DNA from: Bdellovibrionota bacterium
GTDB taxonomy: Bacteria > Bdellovibrionota > Bdellovibrionia > Bdellovibrionales > JAEYZS01
Assembly: GCA_040386775.1 (NCBI GenBank)
Contig: JAZKEU010000017.1
Span: 275,267-339,266 of the forward strand
Length of the DNA stretch: 64,000 nucleotides
Direction: 5' to 3'
Of the stretch, positions 44,545 to 53,000 are shown in pieces. Both the position numbers and the translations under genes were made by a program. The notes beneath the pieces were generated by a model, which saw only the letters and a program-made list of their open reading frames with translations, had not been told where the DNA came from and ran no database searches. Numbering within the stretch: position 1 is the first letter of the stretch; each line of letters starts with the position of its first letter.

Positions 44545-44576
44545 AAAAAGGGCTTTTCACAAAGCCCTTTTTCTTT
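44545..44576. terminator. Bidirectional intrinsic terminator, merR / DUF3011 gene
   Basis: AAAAAGGGCTTT, loop TCAC, AAAGCCCTTTTT then CTTT. It lies between two converging genes (stops at 44519 and 44592) and has A-tract and T-tract on both sides, so it can serve both strands. Confidence 0.9.
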
Positions 44577-44591
44577 ATCTAAATTTTAAAA

Positions 44592-44897
44592 TTATCTTCT
44601 GCCGATAACTTCGATAGTTGCTCTGCAACCTTGGTCAACCCAAACACTTCTACGAGTTGTTCCCCAGTTTCTTCCTTGGCGACAAGCTGTCTTTGAATGT
44701 TGTTGAACAAGTCTTGCTCTTTCAATTCTTCTTACGTTGGGTGAGTAACATTCGTTGTAATTGAAACCGTTGCTTTCGCAAGTCACATAATCTCTTACAA
44801 GTCCGCCATGGTTTCCTGGTGGACGGTGCTGAGCTTCTGCTTGTGAAAGAGCAAATACTCCGAATACGAAAGCCAATGTAATTAATAATTTTTTCAT
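44592..44897 (-). CDS. Small secreted DUF3011-like protein
   Basis: A 101-residue protein with signal peptide MKKLLITLAFVFGVFALSQAEA. The mature part CESNGFNYNEC...SKTACRQGRNWG...VWVDQGCRATIEV follows the Cys/Trp pattern of DUF3011, a small periplasmic or surface domain of unknown role. Four cysteines probably form two disulfides. GGGGG-type Shine-Dalgarno precedes the ATG. Confidence 0.78.
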   Translation of the reverse strand: MKKLLITLAFVFGVFALSQAEAQHRPPGNHGGLVRDYVTCESNGFNYNECYSPNVRRIERARLVQQHSKTACRQGRNWGTTRRSVWVDQGCRATIEVIGRR

Positions 44898-45016
44898 TTT
44901 TTCCCCCTTAAGGTAAAATGGTTGCTGTTTGGTTCCGGCACAGATTTGACTAGTAAAAAAAAAGTTTCAACAAAAAAATATTTCAAAAAACTTCACAAAA
45001 AATTCTTTGATAGCTT

Positions 45017-45445
45017 TTAAAATAATTTTTTTAAAGTAGTGGTGACATTTTGAGCCTGATCTTGAGTGGTTTTATTTTTCTCGAAGCTCTCCATTAAGGT
45101 CCACGGAGGTTGGGGCCAGTTTGAATCTGATTTTTTACGAGGGAAGATGTGCCAGTGTTGGTGCGGTGTCATGTTGCCATAGTTAGAAATGTTCATTTTA
45201 TCAGCAGAAAAAGCAGTGTTAATTTTTTGGGTCGCAGCATTAAGTTCTTTGTAAACTTCAATTTGAGTGCTTTCTTTTAAGTCAAAGAACTCTTTTACGT
45301 GATCTTTAAGGACTAAAACGCAATATCCAGGAAAAGTCTGATGATCGCCGACAATAAGAACAGAGTTCTTGAACTCATGCACAACAAAAGGGCTTTTGTC
45401 TTTTAAAAGATTTGGAATTTTCGAACAGTATACACAATCTTTCAT
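45017..45445 (-). CDS. HIT-family protein (histidine-triad nucleotide hydrolase-like)
   Basis: A 142-residue cytoplasmic protein with the HIT active-site motif TPHQHWHIFPR near the C-terminus and an N-terminal Cys-x-x-Cys pattern (DCVYCSKIP). Members hydrolyse nucleotide phosphoramidates or dinucleoside polyphosphates. No Shine-Dalgarno is seen. The left arm of a 20-bp inverted repeat ends six bases before the ATG. CAGTATAC/GTATACTG can pair around the start codon (45426-45433 with 45455-45462), which could limit translation. Confidence 0.88.
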   Translation of the reverse strand: MKDCVYCSKIPNLLKDKSPFVVHEFKNSVLIVGDHQTFPGYCVLVLKDHVKEFFDLKESTQIEVYKELNAATQKINTAFSADKMNISNYGNMTPHQHWHIFPRKKSDSNWPQPPWTLMESFEKNKTTQDQAQNVTTTLKKLF

Positions 45446-45451
45446 AAGATA

Positions 45452-45587
45452 AAAGTATACTGAGCAGCTGGTAACAAGGCCAACGAAAATATAGAGTTTA
45501 AGACAATTAACACTGGCCGCGTTAGCGATAAAATAGTTTTATTTAGATTTTGTCTCTTCCAATTAGTCCAGCTGCTCAGTATACTTT
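45452..45587. repeat. Perfect 20-bp inverted repeat flanking a divergent promoter region
   Basis: AAAGTATACTGAGCAGCTGG (45452-45471) and its exact reverse complement CCAGCTGCTCAGTATACTTT (45568-45587) enclose 96 bp between the HIT gene (-) and the TIGR03546-like gene (+). Each arm contains two 6-bp palindromes, GTATAC and CAGCTG. No target-site duplication is visible next to the arms, and no second copy occurs in the window. Confidence 0.92.
45507..45534 (+). promoter_or_regulatory. Putative sigma70-type promoter for the TIGR03546-like gene
   Basis: TTAACA (45507-45512), 16-base spacer, TAAAAT (45529-45534): five of six matches at each element. It lies wholly between the arms of the inverted repeat, so the transcript would carry the right arm in its 5' leader. 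Confidence 0.55.
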
Positions 45588-45611
45588 CAAACATAACATG
45601 CGAGGTGCGCC

Positions 45612-46145
45612 ATGGGTTTACTGCTGAAGCAGTTATTTCAATTTATTAAACTTTTGAACTCTGATACGGGGACAAATCAAATTGCGGCGGGAATTGCTGC
45701 TGGATTTATTCTAGGGATGACCCCGGCATTATCATTACAAACCTTTTTAGTGTTTTTGTGTATTTTCTTTTTTAGAATACAAATTGGTGCAGCATTCTTG
45801 GCAGCGTTCTTCTTTAAGTTTATCGCTTTTATACTTGATCCGGTATTTGACTCATTGGGATTCTGGTTGCTGAATCTTCCTGCGCTACAATCTCTTTTTA
45901 CATCTCTATACAATATGCCGATCATTCCGTTTACAAGATTTAATAATACAATCGTAATGGGATCCGGAGTTCTTTCGATCTTACTCAGTCCCTTTGTGTA
46001 CTTTGGAGCTTTGGTTTTTGTGAGACAATATAGAGTGCAAATTGTCGCTAAATACAAACAGACAAAATTTTGGAAAGCAATTCAAGCCACGGGATTGTAC
46101 AAATGGTATTACAAATATGATGAATTTTATGGAGGTTCGTCATGA
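45612..46145 (+). CDS. TIGR03546-like membrane protein
   Basis: A 177-residue protein with about four membrane helices and a short basic C-terminal tail. The start QIAAGIAAGFILGMTPALSLQTFL resembles DUF2062-type membrane proteins. The pairing with a large membrane-anchored protein directly downstream matches what I recall of the TIGR03546/TIGR03545 pair of unknown function. GAGGTG lies before the ATG. Its end overlaps the next gene by four bases (ATGA region). Confidence 0.65.
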   Translation: MGLLLKQLFQFIKLLNSDTGTNQIAAGIAAGFILGMTPALSLQTFLVFLCIFFFRIQIGAAFLAAFFFKFIAFILDPVFDSLGFWLLNLPALQSLFTSLYNMPIIPFTRFNNTIVMGSGVLSILLSPFVYFGALVFVRQYRVQIVAKYKQTKFWKAIQATGLYKWYYKYDEFYGGSS

Positions 46146-48040
46146 GCAATCAAGCACCAAAGAAAAAAGGTCCAATTAGAACAGAAGCCATTATTCCTGT
46201 TGGGGTTATTCTTTTAATTATTTTTGCTTACTTTAAATTCTTTTTTGATATGCATTTGAAGTCAGGTATTGAGTGGGGTGCAAGCTACGTGCACGGAGCC
46301 GAGGTGAACGTTGCAGATGTGGATACAAGTTTTTTAAAACTATTCTTTGAAATGCAAGGCCTTCAGGTAACAGATAAGGAACATCCAGAAAGAAATATTG
46401 TGTCCATTGGTAAAATCAGATTTGATTTGCTACCAGATGCAGTTTTGAGAATGAAAGGTGTTGTTGAAGAGGCAAGCATTCTAGATATCCAAGTTTTTTC
46501 TCCAAGAAAGAGCAAGGGATATGTTCGACCTCCAACTCCAGCAGGAGCGCCAGGAGCATCGATTGTTGATGATATCGAAGCAAGAGCGGAATCAAGATTA
46601 AAGCAGCAATATGAAAATAATGTCGTTATGGACATTGCCAATATTGCGGGTGGAACCGATGCAAAAGAACAGCTTAAAAGTATCCAAGCCCAGTTAAAAT
46701 CAGAAGAAAAAATCAACGAAGCTAAAAAATTTGTAAAAGAAAAAGAAGAAGAGTGGAAAAAACGTATCGAAGAATTTCCTAAAAAAGACGAAGTTGACGC
46801 TTTGGTGAGAAGAGCCAAAAATCTTAAGTTTGATACCAAGAACCCTCTTCAGTTTGCCCAAAGCTTAAAAGATGCAGATGAAATCTATAAGCAGCTCGAT
46901 GAAAAAGTTAAACTCGTTCAAAAGACGTCTGGAGATTTAAAGTCAGATATTTCTACGACCGAACAATCCATTAACGACATTGAAAAGTTTGTTCAAGAAG
47001 ATGTGGAAGACTTAAAGAAAAGGTTTAAAGTCCCATCTTTTGATCCAAAAAGTTTTACTCAAGGATTATTTACTTCGATGTTGAACGAGAAAATCGCTTC
47101 TGCAGAAAAGTACGTTGCAGTTGCTCGTGAATATATGCCGAACAAAAAGAAAGAGTCTTCTCAGGACCTAGTTCCTCCGAAGAGAGGCAGTGGTCAGAAT
47201 GTTCTATTCCCAATCACAAAAGGTTATCCATCATTCTGGCTTAAGAAAGCAGCGATCAGTTCTCAAGCGAATACGAGTGAATTTAGCGGAAATATCAAAG
47301 GTGAATTGACCAATGTGACAACGAGCCCGAGAGTTATTGGAAAGCCAGCAGTTCTTAAGTTTGATGGGGATTTTCCGAAGCAACAGATTTATGGATTGAA
47401 TGGAAATATCACCGTGGACCATACCAGAGATATTCCTAAAGAATCATTCAACTTTAAGGTGGGCGCGTATCCATTAAAAGGTATGAAGATGATTGATAGT
47501 TCAGATCTTAAATTCAATCTCTTACGATCTACCCCGGCGGCAAGTTTTGGTGGTGTGATTGAAAATGAAAATATCAGTTTAGCTCTTCAGAACGTTTTCA
47601 AGAGAAACCAATTTGAAGTGGATGCTAAAAAGGAATTTGTAAAAAATATTTTCAATAGAGTGGTTGCAGGACTTCCTGAAATTGTACTCAACGCTTCGTT
47701 TGAAGGGTCATTTGCAAATTTTGATACGAGTCTTAATTCGAATCTAGGTTCTGAGCTTGCAGATGGGTTTAAGAAAGAAATCCAAGCTGAGATCGACAAG
47801 AAGAGAAAAGAAATTGAAAATTTTGTTCAAGACCGCATTAAGGGCGAGAGAGCTAAACTCACTCAGGAATTTGATAAAGTAAAAAACAAATTCAATGCCG
47901 AAATCGGTGGAAAAACAAAAGATCTTCAAGGTGAAATCGACAAAGCCAAAGGTGAAATCACTAAGCAAAAAAGTGCTGGTGGTGGAGAAGGTAGCGGCAA
48001 TCCTTTAAAAGACGCACTAAAGAAGAAATTTAAATTCTAA
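46142..48040 (+). CDS. TIGR03545-like large membrane-anchored protein
   Basis: A 632-residue protein with one N-terminal membrane segment (residues about 15-38). An AsmA/DUF748-like start follows (SYVHGAEVNVADVDTSFLKLFFEMQGLQV and ERNIVSIGKIRFDLLPDAVLR). Next comes a long helical, Lys/Glu-rich coiled-coil region (about 145-330), a beta-rich domain (about 340-555) and a second charged coiled coil at the end. It is translationally coupled to the TIGR03546-like protein. The AsmA-like start suggests a periplasm-spanning or lipid-contacting role, which is inference. Confidence 0.65.
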   Translation: MSNQAPKKKGPIRTEAIIPVGVILLIIFAYFKFFFDMHLKSGIEWGASYVHGAEVNVADVDTSFLKLFFEMQGLQVTDKEHPERNIVSIGKIRFDLLPDAVLRMKGVVEEASILDIQVFSPRKSKGYVRPPTPAGAPGASIVDDIEARAESRLKQQYENNVVMDIANIAGGTDAKEQLKSIQAQLKSEEKINEAKKFVKEKEEEWKKRIEEFPKKDEVDALVRRAKNLKFDTKNPLQFAQSLKDADEIYKQLDEKVKLVQKTSGDLKSDISTTEQSINDIEKFVQEDVEDLKKRFKVPSFDPKSFTQGLFTSMLNEKIASAEKYVAVAREYMPNKKKESSQDLVPPKRGSGQNVLFPITKGYPSFWLKKAAISSQANTSEFSGNIKGELTNVTTSPRVIGKPAVLKFDGDFPKQQIYGLNGNITVDHTRDIPKESFNFKVGAYPLKGMKMIDSSDLKFNLLRSTPAASFGGVIENENISLALQNVFKRNQFEVDAKKEFVKNIFNRVVAGLPEIVLNASFEGSFANFDTSLNSNLGSELADGFKKEIQAEIDKKRKEIENFVQDRIKGERAKLTQEFDKVKNKFNAEIGGKTKDLQGEIDKAKGEITKQKSAGGGEGSGNPLKDALKKKFKF

Positions 48041-48049
48041 GGAGTAAGT

Positions 48050-48253
48050 ATGTCTTACGGTTCAGAAAAATCTTTCACTGGTAAAAATCAAAATAAGACT
48101 AACCCGAAGACACATAAAAAAGTTCTAACAATAGCCGCACTAATTTTAATCGTATCAGCTATTGCCTGGACTGTGCTTTATTCTAAAGCCAAGATGACAA
48201 CGGATAAAGTTAACCCCGTAGATCTTCCTCCAATAGAAAATTCCGCTCCGTAG
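48050..48253 (+). CDS. Small single-pass membrane protein
   Basis: A 67-residue protein. A Lys/Asn-rich N-terminus (residues 1-24) precedes one membrane helix (VLTIAALILIVSAIAWTVLY), then a short Pro-rich tail. It follows the TIGR03545-like gene by nine bases with AAGGAG before the ATG, so it is the third member of that operon. I recognise no family. Confidence 0.65.
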   Translation: MSYGSEKSFTGKNQNKTNPKTHKKVLTIAALILIVSAIAWTVLYSKAKMTTDKVNPVDLPPIENSAP

Positions 48254-48282
48254 TTAGCATTTGTCTAATTCCGAATAGCTTA

Positions 48283-49134
48283 TTAGTCTTGATGAGTTTG
48301 GTTGATCTTTTTGAGATTAGCTAGCATACCCTTCATGTTTTTTAGAGCGATCGAAGTGGGGCCGTCACAGAGGGCTTCGTCTGGGTTTGGATGGGTTTCG
48401 AAGAATAGCCCATCAATTCCCACGGCAACTGCGGCTCTGGCCAGTGCCCATGACATCTCTCTTCTGCCACCACTCGAGTCGCCTTGGGCGCCGGGGAGTT
48501 GGGTGGAGTGAGTGCAATCCATAATCACTGGAAAGCCTAGGTTTCTCATTTCTACTAAGCCTGTCATATCGTTGATGAGTCTATTGTAACCGAAGGTTGT
48601 GCCTCTTTCGCACAAGAGAACTTTGCTGTTACCAGCGTCGACCGCTTTTTTAGCTACACTCTTCATATCCCATGGAGCCAAGAACTGACCTTTCTTCATA
48701 TGAAGAACTTTTCCAGTTTTAGCGGCAGCTATGATCAAATCGGTTTGTCGTGACAAGAATGCAGGGATTTGAATCACATCTGCAACTTCTGCGACGGCTT
48801 CCATTTGAATTGTTTCGTGAACATCCGTTAAGAATGGAACGTCTACTTTCTTTTTGATATCGTTTAAAATCTTTAAGCCTTCTTTCATGCCATGACCGCG
48901 AAACTTATCTCCACTTTGTCTGTTGGCCTTATCGAAAGAACATTTTAAGATCCATGGAATTTGAAGTTCTGTCGTGATTTTCTTTAATTCTTGCGCAACC
49001 TCTAGAACCATACCTTGATCTTCAACAATATCCGGTCCTGCAAAGAGAACAAAATTTTTGCCATCTCCCCAAGTGAATTTTTGGGAGCCAAACTTCATTT
49101 CGACTAAATTTTTAAGTGGTTTAAAATCGCTCAT
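48283..49134 (-). CDS. kdsA: 3-deoxy-8-phosphooctulonate synthase (Kdo-8-P synthase)
   Basis: Condenses arabinose 5-phosphate with PEP to Kdo 8-phosphate for the LPS inner core. 283 residues, standard length. Motifs: FVLFAGPDIVED, WILKCSFDKANRQSGDKFRG (PEP and A5P binding), PFLTDVHE, IQIPAFLSRQTDLI, MKKGQFLAPWDM, LCERGTTFGYN and MDCTHSTQLPG. It begins inside the kdsC stop (TAATG overlap), so the pair is coupled. Confidence 0.97.
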   Translation of the reverse strand: MSDFKPLKNLVEMKFGSQKFTWGDGKNFVLFAGPDIVEDQGMVLEVAQELKKITTELQIPWILKCSFDKANRQSGDKFRGHGMKEGLKILNDIKKKVDVPFLTDVHETIQMEAVAEVADVIQIPAFLSRQTDLIIAAAKTGKVLHMKKGQFLAPWDMKSVAKKAVDAGNSKVLLCERGTTFGYNRLINDMTGLVEMRNLGFPVIMDCTHSTQLPGAQGDSSGGRREMSWALARAAVAVGIDGLFFETHPNPDEALCDGPTSIALKNMKGMLANLKKINQTHQD

Positions 49135-49682
49135 TATTTTTTCCTTTTTCGTGCAGTTTTCCGTATAGTTTTCTGTGGAGATGAGTTTTTTGCAGCTATT
49201 AATATATCACAAAGTTCTCTAACGGCACCTTTGCCGCCATCCTTTTTAGTGATGTACATGGCAACTTTCTTGGCTTCGGCCATTGCTGTCGGAACTGATG
49301 CCGCGAACCCCGCTCTTTTTAAAACAGGAACATCTGGCAAATCATCACCGATATAAGCGACTTCATTTGCTTTTAAGTTGGTTTTCTTTAAAAAATCTTC
49401 GAAAGAAGGGATCTTGTCTTCCATTCCTTCGTAGAGATAATGGATGTTCAGCTTTTCTTTACGTTCTCTAATATCTTGCGCGTTTGAGCCTGTAATCATG
49501 GCGACAATAAAGCCTTCTTTTACAAGTTCTCTGATCCCAAAACCATCATATATATTAAAATTTCGACGCCATTCGCCAGGAGAATGCCACCAAATAGTGC
49601 CATCGGTTAAAATGCCATCCACATCTACAATTAAGGCTTTGATAGACTTAAGATTTTTTAGGTTAAGGTTTGGTTTTTTCAA
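49134..49682 (-). CDS. kdsC: 3-deoxy-D-manno-octulosonate 8-phosphate phosphatase
   Basis: Dephosphorylates Kdo 8-phosphate, the step after KdsA. The 182-residue HAD-family protein has nucleophile motif LIVDVDGILTDG, motif 2 MITGSNAQDIRERKEKL, and metal-binding VAYIGDDLPDVPVLKRAGFAASV. A basic C-terminal tail (KTIRKTARKRKK) is extra. It is transcribed with kdsA. Confidence 0.94.
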   Translation of the reverse strand: MKKPNLNLKNLKSIKALIVDVDGILTDGTIWWHSPGEWRRNFNIYDGFGIRELVKEGFIVAMITGSNAQDIRERKEKLNIHYLYEGMEDKIPSFEDFLKKTNLKANEVAYIGDDLPDVPVLKRAGFAASVPTAMAEAKKVAMYITKKDGGKGAVRELCDILIAAKNSSPQKTIRKTARKRKK

Positions 49683-50056
49683 TCTCTAAAACACTATCGT
49701 TTTAAAGCTTTAAAATCAAAAGGTTTGATAACAAATCTCTTTCAGAAATCCTAGAGATTCTTTAAATGGGCTGAAACCTTGGATCGTGTGTCTTTTAAAG
49801 AAAATCTGATGAAGTTAAAAATCCTTTTATTTTGAGACAGAATCTGTCTCGTCTCCAATCGATATTATTTAGATTTCGTCACAATTAAAATTATCTATAT
49901 AAGAAAACCTCAATATTACTTAGTATTTTTGAATGTTTAGAAAACTTTAAAAACTTTGACGAAAATATTCACATCTATTTTTTGGTGTGGGATTTTCCTA
50001 AACTATAAGTTAGACCAATCCAAAAAAAATATGCCAAAACGCATGGGAGCGATTGA
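49683..50056. other. Divergent upstream region of kdsC (-) and the multi-HAMP kinase (+)
   Basis: 374 bp, very AT-rich. It contains the near-perfect palindrome GAGACAGAATCTGTCTC (49834-49850; two 8-base arms around one base), about 200 bp before the kinase ATG, a candidate operator. The segment 49850-50050 has A/T runs typical of promoter DNA, and GGGAG lies before the ATG at 50057. No gene is seen. Confidence 0.45.
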
Positions 50057-53000
50057 ATGAGCAAACTGTCGAATGAATCACGCAAGACGAATTCGTTTAA
50101 GAAAAATCAACTTTCTCAAAAAGCCATACCAAAATATCCAGATCAAAAAAATAAAACTAACGGTACCAATGGAAATACAAAAATCCTTGGTAAAAAGAAC
50201 GGTGGCGTTTCTGTAGAAATATCAGATTTTGACTTAGCAGATTCTAAAGAGCAACTCAGACAACTTCTCGCCGTTACCAAAGCTGTTCGAAAAGGTGATT
50301 TCAGCGTGCGTATGCCACAATTGAGAGAGGGCTTAATCTCTGAGATCGGCGAAGTTCTAAATGACATTATCGAAATGAACGAAAATATGGCCGATGAATT
50401 TGCGCGTGTAAGAAATACGGTGGGCCAAGAAGGTAAAATGACTGAGAGGGTTTCTATGGGCTCAGTCAAAGGTGCTTGGTCGACCAGCGTTGATTCTATT
50501 AACTTACTGATTGGTGACCTTGTGCAACCGACCACTGAAGTCGCAAGGGTTATTACCTCGGTGGCAAAAGGCGATTTGTCACAAAAGATGTCACTTGAAA
50601 TTGATGGAAGAGCCGTAAAAGGGGAATTCCTAAGAATCGGTACCACGGTGAACGCCATGGTGGATCAGCTGAACTCATTTGCGTCCGAGGTAACAAGGGT
50701 TGCGAAGGAAGTGGGTACCGAAGGTAAGCTCGGCGGTCAGGCCGAAGTGAAAGGTGTATCTGGTACATGGAAAGATCTAACAGACAACGTGAACGGTCTT
50801 GCGAACAACTTAACAGCTCAAGTGAGAAACATCGCAAAAGTTACGACAGCGGTCGCGAAAGGTGACTTATCACAAAAAATTACAGTGGACGCGAAGGGCG
50901 AGATCTTCGAACTAAAAAATACAATCAACGTCATGGTGGATCAGCTTTCATCATTTGCGGCCGAGGTAACTCGTGTGGCGAAAGACGTGGGTACAGAAGG
51001 TAGACTGGGTGGTCAGGCCGATGTGCGCGGAGTATCGGGTACATGGAAAGATTTAACGGACAACGTGAACGGTCTTGCGAACAACTTAACAGCCCAAGTG
51101 AGAAACATCGCAAAAGTTACGACTGCGGTTGCCAATGGTGACTTATCACAAAAGATTACGGTGGATGCTCGCGGTGAGATCTTGGAATTAAAAAATACAA
51201 TTAACGTGATGGTGGATCAGCTGAGATCATTCGCTGCCGAAGTAACGAGAGTTGCGAAGGAAGTGGGAACGGAAGGTCGTCTGGGCGGTCAGGCCGATGT
51301 AAAAGGTGTGTCTGGTACCTGGAAAGATTTAACGGACAACGTGAATGGTCTTGCGAACAACTTAACAGCTCAGGTGAGAAACATCGCAAAAGTTACGACT
51401 GCGGTTGCCAATGGTGACTTATCACAAAAAATTACTGTGGATGTAAAAGGTGAAATCTTAGAATTAAAAAATACGATCAACACGATGGTGGATACACTAA
51501 GATCATTCGCTTCTGAAGTAACGAGAGTTGCGAAGGAAGTGGGTACGGAAGGTAAGCTCGGCGGTCAAGCTGAGGTGAAAGGGGTTTCTGGAACATGGAA
51601 AAACCTAACGGACAATGTGAACGGTCTTGCGAACAACTTAACAGCCCAAGTGAGAAACATTGCAAAAGTAACGACTGCGGTTGCTAAAGGTGACTTATCA
51701 CAAAAGATTACAGTGGATGCGAAGGGCGAGATCTTCGAATTAAAAAATACAATCAACGTCATGGTGGATCAGCTGAACTCATTCGCTGCAGAGGTAACGA
51801 GAGTTGCGAAGGAAGTGGGAACAGAAGGTCGTCTGGGCGGTCAGGCCGATGTAAAAGGTGTGTCTGGAACTTGGAAAGATTTAACGGACAACGTGAACGG
51901 TCTTGCGAACAACTTAACAGCTCAAGTGAGAAACATCGCAAAGGTAACGACTGCGGTTGCTAAAGGTGACTTATCACAAAAGATTACAGTTGATGCCAAA
52001 GGCGAGATCTTCGAACTAAAAAATACAATCAATACGATGGTGGATACACTCAGAAGTTTCGCTGCCGAGGTAACTCGTGTGGCGAAAGAAGTGGGTACAG
52101 AAGGAAAACTTGGCGGTCAGGCCGAAGTGAAGGGGGTTTCTGGGACGTGGAAAGATTTAACGGACAACGTGAATGCCATGGCCTCAAACTTAACGGTTCA
52201 GCTGCGGGACGTGTCGAAGGTTGCTACCGCGATTGCCAATGGAGACTTAGGACAAAAAATTACAGTGGAAGTGAAGGGGGAGATCCTTCAAATTAAAGAC
52301 GTGATCAATAAGATGGTGGATCAGCTGAACTCATTTGCTGCCGAGGTAACGAGAGTTGCGAAGGAAGTGGGTACGGAAGGTCGTCTGGGTGGTCAGGCCG
52401 ATGTGAAGGGAGTTTCCGGAACATGGAAAGACTTAACTGATAATGTGAACTTCATGGCCTCGAACTTAACAACACAAGTGAGAGGGATCATCAAGGTCGT
52501 AACTGCGGTGGCGAATGGTGACCTTAATCAAAAATTCGTACTCGAAGCAAAAGGGGAGGTTGCAGCGCTTGCTGAAACGATCAACTCAATGACAGATACA
52601 CTTAGAACATTTGCCGATCAGGTGACTACAGTTGCGAGAGAAGTGGGTATCGAAGGTAAACTCGGAGCTCAAGCTAGAGTGCCTGGCGTGTCTGGAACGT
52701 GGAAAGATTTAACGGACAACGTGAACTTCATGGCCTCTAACTTAACAACACAAGTGAGAGGTATCGTAAAAGTTGTAACTGCGGTTGCGAATGGTGACCT
52801 TGGGCAAAAATTCGTACTCGAAGCGAAAGGGGAGGTTGCGGCGCTTGCTGAAACAATCAACTCAATGACAGATACACTAAGAACATTTGCCGATCAGGTG
52901 ACTACAGTTGCAAGAGAGGTGGGTATCGAAGGTAAACTTGGAGCTCAAGCGAGAGTACCGGGCGTGTCTGGTACATGGAAAGACTTAACGGAAAACGTGA

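Noticed and set aside
45452..45587. Miniature transposon (MITE) with 20-bp terminal inverted repeats
   Set aside because: No target-site duplication next to the arms and no second copy in the window; kept only as a minor alternative to the regulatory readings.
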